Shown here piece after piece: positions 54,570-63,657 of a DNA stretch of 64,000 nucleotides (within the stretch, counting starts at the first letter, position 1; the number at the start of each line of letters is the position of its first letter). Source of the stretch: Enterocloster aldenensis. Lineage in GTDB: Bacteria; Bacillota; Clostridia; Lachnospirales; Lachnospiraceae. The notes beneath the pieces were generated by a model that saw only the letters and a program-made list of their open reading frames with translations, was not told the origin of the DNA and made no database searches. Both the position numbers and the translations under genes were made by a program. Location: the NCBI RefSeq assembly GCF_003434055.1, contig NZ_QVEX01000001.1, forward strand, positions 1,241,824 through 1,305,823. The letters are read 5' to 3'.

Positions 54570-54581
54570 GCAATCGATATT
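54570..54581. promoter_or_regulatory. LacI operator-like half-degenerate site
   Basis: GCAATCGATATT keeps the left arm and centre of GCAATCGATTGC; GATTGC occurs again at 54586-54591 (ATTGATTGCAT). Confidence 0.45.
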
Positions 54582-54669
54582 CATTGATTGCATATGTTTA
54601 CCCGGCACCCTGATTGATACATTTATCCCCTATATGTATTTGGGGTATAGGGCAATGTAGATAATTAAT

Positions 54670-54795
54670 GGCTTATATACCATCGTTTATATCTAACCGC
54701 CCACATCCCATCGACCACATCCCACCGCCCATATCCCATGACTCACATCCCATCACCCATATTCCATGACTCACATCCTACCGCCCATATACCAC
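54670..54795. repeat. 14-bp tandem array x9
   Basis: Nine 14-bp units in register, of the type CGCCCACATCCCAT, CGCCCATATCCCAT, GACTCACATCCCAT. The leftmost two are most diverged. Confidence 0.88.
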
Positions 54796-54934
54796 GGTCC
54801 ATAATCAGATTCCAGCTATTTTGCCATAGAAAAAAACAGGAGCAGCGCTGTCAGCACGCATACCCCTGTCCATTCCCCATGATTCCTGAATTGCCAGCCA
54901 TTTCGCTTCTGTCTTCATCCGTGGTTCCCATTTA

Positions 54935-55162
54935 CGTCCGCTACTCCATCTCGGGTCCGCAGTTTCATCTCCAATCCGCTATTCCGTCTCCGGTCCGCAG
55001 TTCCATCTCCAATCCGCTGCTCCGTCTCCGGTCCGCAGTTCTATCTCCAATCCGTTACGCCATCTCCGGTCCGCAGTTCCATCTCCAATCCGTTACGCCG
55101 TCTCCGGTCCGCAGTTCTATCTCCAATCCGCTATTCCGTCTCCGGTCCGCTACTCCATCTCC
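54935..55162. repeat. 19-bp tandem array x12 (higher-order 38-bp period)
   Basis: Twelve 19-bp units in exact register. In the middle they alternate between GGTCCGCAGTTCCATCTCC and AATCCGCTATTCCGTCTCC, so five 38-bp dimers run from 54954 to 55143. There are no unique spacers, so this is not CRISPR. It ends 35 bp from the lacI stop codon. Confidence 0.93.
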
Positions 55163-55197
55163 ATTCCCCATCTCCTGCATATGCCCCGGCCTGCGCA

Positions 55198-56187
55198 TCA
55201 TGTGCTCTCACGCTCCACAATACGTGAAAACAACATAATCCGGTCAGGATTCTCCCTTCCCTCCAGACTGTCAAGAAGAATCCTGGCTGCTTCCAGGCTC
55301 ATTTCCACCAGACGGTTATTAAGGGAGGTAAGCTTAGGGTAGCAGATATCACAATACTTGGAATTATCCACGCCCATGACCGCCACCCGTCCAGGCACCG
55401 CTATCTTCCTGTCATGCAGGACGCGGATTGCACTGACCGCGGATAAGTCTTCCCCGAAGATAACTCCCTCCACATCCGGATGTTCCTCCAGGATCCGCTC
55501 CATCATGGCATACCCGTCTTCAAGGGTGGTAGGGCATTCATAAAGCCACATCCCCTCCCTTTCCCATCCTTTTTTTTCCATTGCCTGTATGAATCCCTGC
55601 TGTTTGGAAAGGTTGCTTGGGGTATGGTTTGGCAGGACGAATGCCAGCTTTTCATGGCCCTTGGAGTGGAGCATTTCCACGCAGCGCCCCACTCCCTCCC
55701 TCTCGTCCACCAATACCCCCTTTACATTGGGGAGGTCCAGGTAGCCATTGGTAATCACCACCGGAACCTTTGAAAGGCCGCTCTCCACAGCCCGCTTTAC
55801 TGCATCGCATTGAAAGGTGGACCCCACCAGTATGACCCCGTCCACACGTCTCTGCTCCAGCACCTTCACAGCATCCACTTTCTTGTCATCCGTAAGCCCT
55901 GTGTTGAGGATCAGGCTGCAGTATCCATGCTTTCCCATCTCCTCTTCAATATAATAGGCAATATCCACATGATGTGCATACCGGATATCCGCAATCAGTA
56001 TCCCTATCATCCGGCTGGCCTTGTTCACAAGTCCCCTTGCAGTCTCGTTGGGGCTATAGTCGTATTGTTCCAGCAAGGCCAGTATCTGCTTCCTGGTTTC
56101 CTCCTTAATCCCCGGCTTATTGTTCACAACCCGTGAAACCGTGCTGGCAGAAACCCCGGCCATCCTGGCTATATCGTATATGGTCAT
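55198..56187 (-). CDS. LacI family transcriptional repressor
   Basis: 329 residues from the ATG at 56187 with the normal opening MTIYDIARMAGVSASTVSRV; a longer in-frame start lacks a ribosome site. Helix-turn-helix and hinge at about 1-60 (SPNETARGLVNKAS), periplasmic-binding-like effector domain after. Its own promoter carries GCAATCGATTTT (56220), and dlgD carries two perfect sites, so it most likely represses the diketogulonate operon and itself. Confidence 0.93.
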   Translation of the reverse strand: MTIYDIARMAGVSASTVSRVVNNKPGIKEETRKQILALLEQYDYSPNETARGLVNKASRMIGILIADIRYAHHVDIAYYIEEEMGKHGYCSLILNTGLTDDKKVDAVKVLEQRRVDGVILVGSTFQCDAVKRAVESGLSKVPVVITNGYLDLPNVKGVLVDEREGVGRCVEMLHSKGHEKLAFVLPNHTPSNLSKQQGFIQAMEKKGWEREGMWLYECPTTLEDGYAMMERILEEHPDVEGVIFGEDLSAVSAIRVLHDRKIAVPGRVAVMGVDNSKYCDICYPKLTSLNNRLVEMSLEAARILLDSLEGRENPDRIMLFSRIVEREST

Positions 56188-56219
56188 ACTTCCCTGCCCC
56201 TTCCATGCAGCAATATTTT

Positions 56220-56231
56220 GCAATCGATTTT
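56220..56231. promoter_or_regulatory. LacI operator at its own promoter
   Basis: GCAATCGATTTT, 33 bp upstream of the lacI start; the left arm and centre match the dlgD operator. Confidence 0.6.
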
Positions 56232-56343
56232 ATACTAAAAATATTGTAGCATGAGGGCTGTTTTCCTGCAAGTGTAAAGTTGGGAGCGGGTTTCCTGCCA
56301 AATCCGGCGCTGATTTGGGCCTGATGCCGTCCCGCCTTATGAC

Positions 56344-57180
56344 TTATCTGCCTGAATCCAATGGCTGGCACACAGGGCAATAGTACACAGTCCCGCCCAG
56401 ATAAGCCTCCTTCACAACCTCCTGTCCGCAGACAGGGCATCCCCTGCCCAGTGTGTTCCTGGACATAAGCGTCCTGTATCCTCCTGCATTGCCCAGCAGG
56501 TCCTTTTCCGTGTCGCGGCCGCCCTGTTCCGTCATGTCTGCCATCACATCCTTGATTGCATGAAAAACCTTATCCCCGTCCCGGTCAGACCAATCTTCCA
56601 GTTTCTTCCTGGGATTCAACCCGGCCCGGAACAGGATATCCTGCAGGCATCCGTTACCCAATCCCGGAATCCTCTGTTCTGTGGCAAGGAACGCCTTTGC
56701 GCTGGCCGACGGCTTCACGCCGCTTATCAGTCCCTGAAAATATTCCCTGTCAAACAGACTGCTCAGAGGCGAAACGCTTTCCCGGCTTTTAACATAGTAT
56801 TCGTTATCATAATTCCCGCTGTGACATATAATCCCGCCATACATGGACACGGAAAACACCAGGGTATATCCGTCCGTAAAATCCACCATTAGCTGGTATC
56901 TGGCAGGCCGCCTGTCCTTTGGTCCCATCAGCCGCACGCTGACCCCATCGTTAAACGCCAGGCGCACCCCATCCTCTAATTCAAGTTCAGCATATATCCC
57001 AAAGGCCCCGGCCCCGCATACACGCCTGCCGGCCATGTGTTCATGATAACAAGCCGGTTCCCCATTGAACCAGCAGAATTTATGGGGCGAGGACGGCCCA
57101 AGAACCTTATCCACTACTTTGCCCACAGTAAATTCCTCCAGTTCACGCTTATAAGTCAATGCCTCCGGTAACTCAATCAT
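56344..57180 (-). CDS. Fpg/Nei-like DNA glycosylase with Ile at the catalytic Pro position
   Basis: 278 residues from the ATG at 57180 (GGAGG upstream). Opening MIELPEALTYKRE parallels MPELPEVE of Fpg/Nei, but the residue after Met is Ile, not the catalytic Pro; Glu is kept. The helix-two-turn-helix (QRIPGLGNGCLQDILFRAGL) and the C-terminal zinc finger (CPVCGQ...YYCPVCQ) are present. Fpg/Nei enzymes remove oxidised bases. Without Pro, Schiff-base chemistry must differ or be absent. The start is well supported, so misreading is unlikely. Confidence 0.85.
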   Translation of the reverse strand: MIELPEALTYKRELEEFTVGKVVDKVLGPSSPHKFCWFNGEPACYHEHMAGRRVCGAGAFGIYAELELEDGVRLAFNDGVSVRLMGPKDRRPARYQLMVDFTDGYTLVFSVSMYGGIICHSGNYDNEYYVKSRESVSPLSSLFDREYFQGLISGVKPSASAKAFLATEQRIPGLGNGCLQDILFRAGLNPRKKLEDWSDRDGDKVFHAIKDVMADMTEQGGRDTEKDLLGNAGGYRTLMSRNTLGRGCPVCGQEVVKEAYLGGTVYYCPVCQPLDSGR

Positions 57181-57276
57181 GCTGCAGCCTCCTTTTTCCA
57201 CCTGTACTGTCTTGCTCTCCCACAATGCAGGGCACGCACCTGACAGAACGGATTCCTTAAACACGTCCCAAAAATA

Positions 57277-57750
57277 TCATAGCCTTTTAATCATGACATA
57301 ATTGATAAGGACCACTCCCCTGCGCTCCACCTGCTGCTCCTTTACCACATGATATCCTCTTTTCTCAAAAAAGGGTCTGGCTGTAATGGACGCATGGGTT
57401 GTGACCACAAGTTCCCCTTTTCCCTTTCCCTGCCCGCGTATCCATTGCTCCATGCGTCCGCACAGGGCGGAGGCAATCCCTTTTCCCTGATAATCCCTGT
57501 GCACGTAAAGCCGGTCCAGATACCCATCCGCGCTCATGTCACCGAATCCGGTTATCCGGCCCTCTGCCTGTGCAATCACGGTAAAATGTTCCTCAAAGGA
57601 CCGGTTCCATGTTTCCATATCCACCAAACCGCAGGCCCAGGCATCCAGCTGTTCTTTTGTATAGTCCCGGCAGTTAACACCGTGCACCGTATTGTAAAAC
57701 AATTCCGCCAGTTCCCTGCAGTCCCCGGATTGATATCTCCTTATAAACAC
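57277..57750 (-). CDS. GNAT family N-acetyltransferase
   Basis: 157 residues. I prefer the GTG at 57750 (GAGG six bases upstream, giving the common opening FIRRYQSGD); a GTG at 57762 is possible. The acetyl-CoA loop is LYVHRDYQGKGIASALC, with ITARPFFEKRGYHVV near the end. The acceptor is unknown. Resembles the PanZ/YafP-type small acetyltransferases. Confidence 0.88.
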   Translation of the reverse strand: MFIRRYQSGDCRELAELFYNTVHGVNCRDYTKEQLDAWACGLVDMETWNRSFEEHFTVIAQAEGRITGFGDMSADGYLDRLYVHRDYQGKGIASALCGRMEQWIRGQGKGKGELVVTTHASITARPFFEKRGYHVVKEQQVERRGVVLINYVMIKRL

Positions 57751-57819
57751 AACTTCCCTCACCCCCTCATATCCGCCCTCTCAAAGGCAGCGCCGCAGAC
57801 ACCGCCGGATCCATTTCCT

Positions 57820-58248
57820 CTATTTTTTCTTTCTCATCCGCACCCCAATCATTTCCTTTACATCCTCCAATGTCTCCTTATCCCTTACTTCTATCATGAG
57901 CCATCTTCCCCCATTAAAAGGAACCGTCTTTTCATACAGTCCCTGCAGATAAGGCGAGCATCCCTTCATTACTAATTCCGCCTCAGCCGCCTCCTTGGCG
58001 CCAATGGAAACCATGCAGATAAAATACCCCTTATCCGGGTAAAGAGTGCAGATGGCCCTGGAACCCTTCTTATACTTTACATTCCAGCCTGTCTGCATGG
58101 AACATCTGCTGTATTCAATACTGGGCGATGTGACGTATGTCTTTTGCAGATAACTGCACAACTGCTCCCAATACGGGCTATCTACAAATTCCCGGATCTG
58201 CTTCATATCCGGCTGGCAATGCGCCGGATAAGTTTCATGCCAAACCAT
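57820..58248 (-). CDS. DUF3788 family protein
   Basis: 142 residues from the ATG at 58248, chosen to match the family N-terminus (VWHETYPA); the open frame continues upstream through a tandem array and is not expected to be coding there. The core GWNVKYKKGSRAICTLYPD and GGRWLMIEVRD is characteristic of DUF3788, small soluble proteins of unknown function. The ribosome site is weak (GTGGGG). Confidence 0.8.
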   Translation of the reverse strand: MVWHETYPAHCQPDMKQIREFVDSPYWEQLCSYLQKTYVTSPSIEYSRCSMQTGWNVKYKKGSRAICTLYPDKGYFICMVSIGAKEAAEAELVMKGCSPYLQGLYEKTVPFNGGRWLMIEVRDKETLEDVKEMIGVRMRKKK

Positions 58249-58326
58249 ATCCAATTCCCCACTTTCATCTGTTTTACCAATCTTATCAGAGCAAAGATGA
58301 CATCTGTGTGTCATTATTGTGTGCTG

Positions 58327-58430
58327 TTTCTGTATGCCTTTTCTATATGCTGTTTCTGTATACTGCTTCTGCATACCGTTTCTGTATACCGTTTCTTTAT
58401 GCTACTTTTGTATACCAATATGTGTACCAG
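58327..58430. repeat. 13-bp tandem array x8 after the exporter gene
   Basis: Eight units in exact 13-bp register, of the type TTTCTGTATACCG. It begins 20 bp from the stop of the aromatic acid exporter gene (58451, minus strand). Confidence 0.9.
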
Positions 58431-58450
58431 CATAACAGACAGCATCGGCC

Positions 58451-59479
58451 TCAGCCGCCACCCCCTTCATCCGCCTGCCAGAAGCAGTGTATCTCATGCT
58501 GGGTAAGTCCGTCCACGAAATCCCGTTTTAATACCAGGAATTGTTCTAATTCCAGCAGGACCTGGAACAGGACCGCCCTGGCCTCAAATTCCTCCCTGGT
58601 CACAGGCAGGGGCTGGAGCCTCATCTGCTGCTTTACATCTTCCAGCTCCTCCAACAGTCCGCGGGCATTATTATATTCATGGAAGGAACTGCTGACCGAC
58701 ATAAAAAGCCTGGCCAGATACCGCGCCTGCTTTGGAAATGAATCAGGCCATTCCAGGTACGTCTGAATCCTGCGCAGGATCAACAGCTGGTTTTTCCGAA
58801 GCCCCATATAGGCCAGATAGTATTTCGTCTCTGCCAGCAGCCGGTTTTCCATTTCCTTATACGCATCCTCTTCCCCCTGTGTCAGCATTTCCTTCAGATT
58901 GGAAAATACGGTTTCAGTTTGTAATTCCGGAAGTCTGCTGCCACACGGTCCATCCCCATTCAGGATATCGCCCATATGAGCCAGGACACACCTAAACTGC
59001 GACTCAATCTGGTGCTGCTTCTGCCGTATTACCCCGGTCCTTCCGGGCATATACAGGTTCATCCCAACCCCCACCCCGGTTCCAACCAGCAGCAACAATG
59101 CCTCATTTATGATATTGCCTGCCGACACCGCGCCTTCGGTCAGGAAATGGGTCATAAGCACCGTACTCACCGATATTCCCTCCTGCACGTTCAGCAATGT
59201 GCACACCGGGGTAAAAACCAGAAGGAATGCGCCTACCGCAATGGGACGATATCCCAGCCAGTAAAAGCACACCGGCGCCAGCAAAAGGGCCACAAGGAAG
59301 GCCGCCATGCGCTTTGCCATTACGCGGATTGTCTCCCGTTTCGTGTCATGTATGCTTAAAAGGGTAATCACTGCGGCCGAAGCAGCGTAATTCAGCCCCA
59401 GCCATTCCGCAGCCGCCATGGCCAGAAGGCTTCCTCCTGCAATTTTTATGATTTTCAATCCATTTAAACCACGGTTCAT
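58451..59479 (-). CDS. Aromatic acid exporter family (ArAE/FUSC-like) protein
   Basis: 342 residues. Six hydrophobic helices in the first 150 residues (IIKIAGGSLLAMAAAEWLGL, LLSIHDTKRETIRVMAKRMA) and a long cytoplasmic helical tail typical of ArAE_1_C (GMNLYMPGRTGVIRQKQ, LRKNQLLILRRI). Related proteins export aromatic carboxylates. No partner gene nearby. Ribosome site AAAGGA. Confidence 0.87.
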   Translation of the reverse strand: MNRGLNGLKIIKIAGGSLLAMAAAEWLGLNYAASAAVITLLSIHDTKRETIRVMAKRMAAFLVALLLAPVCFYWLGYRPIAVGAFLLVFTPVCTLLNVQEGISVSTVLMTHFLTEGAVSAGNIINEALLLLVGTGVGVGMNLYMPGRTGVIRQKQHQIESQFRCVLAHMGDILNGDGPCGSRLPELQTETVFSNLKEMLTQGEEDAYKEMENRLLAETKYYLAYMGLRKNQLLILRRIQTYLEWPDSFPKQARYLARLFMSVSSSFHEYNNARGLLEELEDVKQQMRLQPLPVTREEFEARAVLFQVLLELEQFLVLKRDFVDGLTQHEIHCFWQADEGGGG

Positions 59480-59586
59480 CCATAAATCCTTTCAGCTTAC
59501 CATGTCCGGTCCTTATAATTCCTTTTATCTGGAAATCATGCTCACAACGGAAACGTTGTATTTACAACGCTTACCCAATATCAGTA

Positions 59587-60357
59587 TCAATCCAGCATTT
59601 CCAGGGTTTCCAGGAAAACATGATTCAGTTCTTCCCAGCCGTCCATCCTGTCATCACCAAGGGCGGATGCAGCAGCCTTCTGCCGTTCCAGTTCCTGTTC
59701 AATGAACTCCTGGATAACCGGAATCCGCTTTCCCCTTTGGCTTTCGCCGCTTCTCTTCTTTATCTCCAGAAGCTCCTCAATACCCGCCCGTAAATCCACC
59801 GGCATTTCCATTTTCATCAGGTCATCAAACAGCACCGGGGGCGGACAGCGGTGTTCCAGTATATAACGCCCGGCCAGCAATGGCCTCAGCGCATAAAAAT
59901 ACTTTTTGTATCTGACAAGATCCTCCTGAAGGAACTGGCTAAACGTATTCCCAGCCGTACCGCAGTAATGGTGGATTGCTGCTTTTACCGAAAAACATGG
60001 TGACGCGGCATCGTGGATCCTGCTCCAGGTATCTGTTGTCTTATATACCACAGGTGAATTCCCCCATTCAAACAAAGTGGCATTTCCCCTGTGAAAATGC
60101 TTCAGGGTTTTCCTCAAATCCCATCCATTGATGTCCAGCACTTCATCCATCTGCCATTCTATCACATCCCTCGGCTCATCCAGGCGCAGATAATCTTCCA
60201 TGGTCCTTACGTATATGAACCGGACATCATAATCGCTGTCCGGTGAAGCAAATCCCCATGCGCGGCTCCCGGATTCCACTGCGTGGAGTATTGTCACATG
60301 TTCCTGTTCTTCAATCTCCTTTAATTTCATCTGAATTTCATCAATGATTCCCATCAT
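59587..60357 (-). CDS. Nucleotidyltransferase, RlaP/YcgL-like, protein 1
   Basis: 256 residues. Pol-beta-type catalytic motif ESGSRAWGFASPDSDYDVRF (GS then DxD) at about 29-48. The rest is helical, as in the predicted nucleotidyltransferases linked to RNA repair. It abuts the stop of a second such gene (one-base overlap), so they are co-translated. Substrate unknown. Confidence 0.85.
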   Translation of the reverse strand: MMGIIDEIQMKLKEIEEQEHVTILHAVESGSRAWGFASPDSDYDVRFIYVRTMEDYLRLDEPRDVIEWQMDEVLDINGWDLRKTLKHFHRGNATLFEWGNSPVVYKTTDTWSRIHDAASPCFSVKAAIHHYCGTAGNTFSQFLQEDLVRYKKYFYALRPLLAGRYILEHRCPPPVLFDDLMKMEMPVDLRAGIEELLEIKKRSGESQRGKRIPVIQEFIEQELERQKAAASALGDDRMDGWEELNHVFLETLEMLD

Positions 60358-61388
60358 CAGTAATCCCCCTCTATGGCCTTCCTGTTCACATATTCAACAA
60401 ATGCCTCCACCTTTTCCATATCCGGATTATCGGGAAGGGTTGTATTCTTTGTTGCCATTTCAAGCCGTTCCTCATAGTCCCTCAGTATGTCATAGAACTC
60501 ACTGTCAAAGGTCCCGTCTTCCTTCTGGAATCCTCCGGCCCGTATCCTGAGCAGCAGATTGAGGTCAGACTTCCGGTTTGTACGGATTTCCCCTTTTTCC
60601 AGGATATCCACTGCCATCATGAACAGCCGTATAAGATGCATGGCGTGTTTGTTCAGATGGTTATCATCCTTCTTTTTGTTGCGCTTGCCGATCTTATCAT
60701 AATCCTTTACAACGCTGTGCATGATGGACCACATATTTTCATAATCCCGAAGAGGCATGTGCCTGTAATGGGCGTCCACAAATATCTCTGTCTCCAGCAG
60801 CGGGTTCTCCGCCTTATCAATATAGAGACGGATACTGCCCTTATCAAAATCAGCAAACCGCCGCTCAAAATCCTCCAATGCATGTTTCACCGAGTTAAAA
60901 ATATGGCGTTCCCGCTCTGTCTGCGGCATGGAGTCCCTGGCAATGGCATTCTGCAGGCGCCGCAGCTGGGCGCTTGCATACCCGCCAAAGGACTTGGCGG
61001 CGCGTTTGGACAGGAACAGGTTCCTGTTGTCCAGAAGTTCCTGTCCAAGCCTTGACTTAATCAGGTACTGGTCATGGTCAAGGCCCAGGATTTCACATGT
61101 ATTGGGGTTGCATTCCAGAAGCAGCTTCACCATTTTATTAAATGAATAGATAACCGTGTCCGTACCGCTGTCCTCATACTGCTCAAAATCCGTCAGCCCA
61201 ATCAGGTCTGAGGGCATGTTCAGGGTAATTCCCCTGAAATCAATGTCACTGTTTTCGTTATTCGTCCCATAGGCATAGCTTCCGCCCAGCCCAAGGAGCA
61301 TGATCCGTCTGCCCAGCCTTGGCTCGGTCCTCAGAAAGCCGTACTGCGGGGTGGTCATAAGGTGTTTGAAGTCCGGATAATATGCCAA
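60357..61388 (-). CDS. Nucleotidyltransferase, RlaP/YcgL-like, protein 2
   Basis: 343 residues if started at the TTG at 61388, which has GGGAGG eight bases upstream; a TTG at 61415 would add nine residues. Catalytic motif GLGGSYAYGTNNENSDIDFR (GS, DxD). A predicted helical domain follows (about 130-330). It shares the catalytic fold but little else with its neighbour. The pair may be subunits of one enzyme acting on RNA or a small nucleotide. Confidence 0.83.
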   Translation of the reverse strand: MAYYPDFKHLMTTPQYGFLRTEPRLGRRIMLLGLGGSYAYGTNNENSDIDFRGITLNMPSDLIGLTDFEQYEDSGTDTVIYSFNKMVKLLLECNPNTCEILGLDHDQYLIKSRLGQELLDNRNLFLSKRAAKSFGGYASAQLRRLQNAIARDSMPQTERERHIFNSVKHALEDFERRFADFDKGSIRLYIDKAENPLLETEIFVDAHYRHMPLRDYENMWSIMHSVVKDYDKIGKRNKKKDDNHLNKHAMHLIRLFMMAVDILEKGEIRTNRKSDLNLLLRIRAGGFQKEDGTFDSEFYDILRDYEERLEMATKNTTLPDNPDMEKVEAFVEYVNRKAIEGDY

Positions 61389-61485
61389 CTGCTTGTCCTC
61401 CCTGTTTTTGGTCAACTTGAAAAGGAATCACTTCCGCTTCCATTATAACGTAACCATCCCCATATTAAAAGAAAAAGAAGAGTCA

Positions 61486-61650
61486 TCATGACTCCTCTGT
61501 TTCTTTTGCCCCGTACTTATCAATATCTTTTTTCTGCCTCATTGTATTAGGCCCCAGGAATTCGCCGTCCGTCCAATGGTTGTTAAATGTCTCAACCTCC
61601 CTGGCCCGGGCCTCCAATTCCTTTGTGGATTCCTGCTCTCCCTGCTTCAT
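61486..61650 (-). CDS. Small acidic hypothetical protein
   Basis: 54 residues from the ATG at 61650 (GAGGTG upstream). Highly charged, no hydrophobic stretch: MKQGEQESTKELEARAREVE then TFNNHWTDGEFLGPNTMRQK. I recognise no family. The good ribosome site and regular amphipathic N-terminus support it as real. Confidence 0.55.
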   Translation of the reverse strand: MKQGEQESTKELEARAREVETFNNHWTDGEFLGPNTMRQKKDIDKYGAKETEES

Positions 61651-61717
61651 TGTCATCACCTCAGTGATAGTATGGCCGCCAGCCCGGCATGGTATGCAGG
61701 ACAATCCGGTACAAACC

Positions 61718-62074
61718 CTATAATTTTAAAAAATAATACAAGCTTATTTCTTCAATGGATATACCCATATATGGATTGTCAAAAACTTTCCTTACATCCT
61801 TCACTACCCTGATATATGTTTTGTGGAACTCCGCCTCACTTTCCACCTCCACGGGGTTCCATACGGACGTGTATTCCGCAGTGGGCCCTTTGAGGTCGCA
61901 GCCCCTGCGGTCGCCGCAGATCATATATGACATGGCCAGTCTTGCACTTATGTAAATCCCGGTCTCAAGGTAAATCCTGTCCGCCACATCCTCCCATGTC
62001 TTGATTAAGACATCCTCCGTAAATTTCTCCGGTCCCAGACCTGCAAATATAACGATGTATCGCTTTGTCAACAT
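61718..62074 (-). CDS. Hypothetical protein, 118 residues
   Basis: Soluble, mixed alpha/beta by eye. Stretches such as YIVIFAGLGPEKFTEDVLIK and FDNPYMGISIEEISLYYFLK look like a folded domain. The ribosome site is poor and the start could be the TTG one codon later. No family recognised. It lies between a small acidic protein and an RNA methyltransferase on the same strand. Confidence 0.6.
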   Translation of the reverse strand: MLTKRYIVIFAGLGPEKFTEDVLIKTWEDVADRIYLETGIYISARLAMSYMICGDRRGCDLKGPTAEYTSVWNPVEVESEAEFHKTYIRVVKDVRKVFDNPYMGISIEEISLYYFLKL

Positions 62075-62157
62075 CTATATCAGCCTTTTTTATTTAGTAT
62101 ATTGGAATCTGCCCTGCATTATACCGGGAAGGCCGGGCCATACAAGTAACTTGCCGG

Positions 62158-63657
62158 TTAATTTCCTTCATAACGGAGGATTATGACATCGGTTCCCTCC
62201 TTTTTCGACACCTCATGGCTTTTTATGATTCTAAAGCCTGTGCGGAAGGTCAGCTGGTCCACATGCTCTTTATTATGTGTATACAAAATCAGGATGGAAC
62301 CCTTTTTCAAAAAGTCAGGGATTATCTGGAAAAACCGTTTGTAGATATCATAAACCGCATCGTCCGTAAGCCGCCCAATCTTAAACGGCATATTTGTAAT
62401 CACTTCATCAAAGAGATAGTCATGGGTAAACTGGAAGAAATCCCGATTAATAAAGTGGATGACCTGCCGTGCCGCCTCTGCATTTTCCCGGGCCTTCAAT
62501 ATGGCCTCTTCCTGGATATCGATTCCGTATGAGGAATTGGCCCTGACTGCTTTATGGCGTTCAATCAGCATGGTTCCCACTCCGCAAAAAGGATCCAGGA
62601 CCTGCGCATCCTCTTTCATGTATTCCTTTGAAAGCGCTGCGGTCAGCGCTGCATTAACCGGTTTTATACTGGTAGGCATCACATCCCTGCGGTAAGAAAA
62701 CCGTGTATCCTTCAGGGTATACAGCTTTACCATGATATTGCAGTTCCCCAGCTTATTTTCAATCAACCGCAGTTCAAATTCATAGTTTTCCGTTGTGTTT
62801 ATCAATTTTCTGTCTGATAATATCTCAATCTTAGAAGCCACCTTTTTCAGGAACACACTTTTCTGGCCCAAATCCTTCTTACTCTTTAACTCCAGCCGGA
62901 AATGATACGGCGGATTCCCTTCATGACTTTTTGACAGGAAGATCAGCAGCGGCGAGTCAACAACCGTGCGGGCAATCTTGTCCGGATCCATTTCACTGGT
63001 TTCCATGCCCCTTACCACAAACAGCAGTTCCTGATAGGTACGGATGCCCTTAATCCAGTTAAGATTCGTAACCCTTGCCATGACGCCTGCTCCCATAAGC
63101 TTTATTTTTGCCTTTGGTTCCAGCTCCATCAGTTCATTGCCAACCAGTTCCCGGTAATTTCGGTTGGTAATCAAAAAGATATCATAGGCTTTATCCCAGC
63201 CAATAAATTTGTGGGCAGAAACCCCTTCTATATGGACAATCAGAAACGACAGCTTCCTCATCTCTTCCATAAGATGCTTTTGGTTCTCTTCTGTCACCTC
63301 TTCCTTTTCCAGCGCAGCCAGCTGCTCCTTTATGGCGTCCATATACTCCCTGTAATCAAAGTTGCCTATGGCTGACAAATAAGAACTCTTAACAAACCTC
63401 TGCCCATCCTCCTGATAGGCCTTCCAGATAGGCGCCAAAAAAGACGGATTCCTTAAATCCCCCATAAGCAGCGCCGCATTCTTTCTGGTTTTGGCATCTT
63501 CTGACCGCAGTAAATCGATGAGGACCGTCTCCTCCCCTTCCAAAAGGGCTGAAAGCTTCCTCCGCTCCCCATTATCCTTTATTACCTGTCTGATTTTACT
63601 GAGATTCTGTCTTACTTCCTGTCCATTCTGGATCTGTTCCCATAATTCCTGTATCAT
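62158..63657 (-). CDS. UPF0020-type RNA methyltransferase with HEAT-like N-terminus
   Basis: 499 residues. Residues about 1-130 are helical repeats of HEAT type (SEDAKTRKNAALLMGDLRNP). A THUMP-like middle follows (about 170-320), then a SAM methyltransferase with motif I LDPFCGVGTMLIE and the acid of YGIDIQEEA. The catalytic motif reads TNMPF where most family members have NPPY. Relatives methylate guanosines of tRNA or rRNA (TrmN, RlmL). Target unknown. Ribosome site AAGGAG. Confidence 0.87.
   Translation of the reverse strand: MIQELWEQIQNGQEVRQNLSKIRQVIKDNGERRKLSALLEGEETVLIDLLRSEDAKTRKNAALLMGDLRNPSFLAPIWKAYQEDGQRFVKSSYLSAIGNFDYREYMDAIKEQLAALEKEEVTEENQKHLMEEMRKLSFLIVHIEGVSAHKFIGWDKAYDIFLITNRNYRELVGNELMELEPKAKIKLMGAGVMARVTNLNWIKGIRTYQELLFVVRGMETSEMDPDKIARTVVDSPLLIFLSKSHEGNPPYHFRLELKSKKDLGQKSVFLKKVASKIEILSDRKLINTTENYEFELRLIENKLGNCNIMVKLYTLKDTRFSYRRDVMPTSIKPVNAALTAALSKEYMKEDAQVLDPFCGVGTMLIERHKAVRANSSYGIDIQEEAILKARENAEAARQVIHFINRDFFQFTHDYLFDEVITNMPFKIGRLTDDAVYDIYKRFFQIIPDFLKKGSILILYTHNKEHVDQLTFRTGFRIIKSHEVSKKEGTDVIILRYEGN

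Noticed and set aside
54935..55162. Direct repeats that resemble a CRISPR array
   Set aside because: The 19/38-bp units follow each other without unique spacers and there are no cas genes nearby, so it is a tandem satellite.
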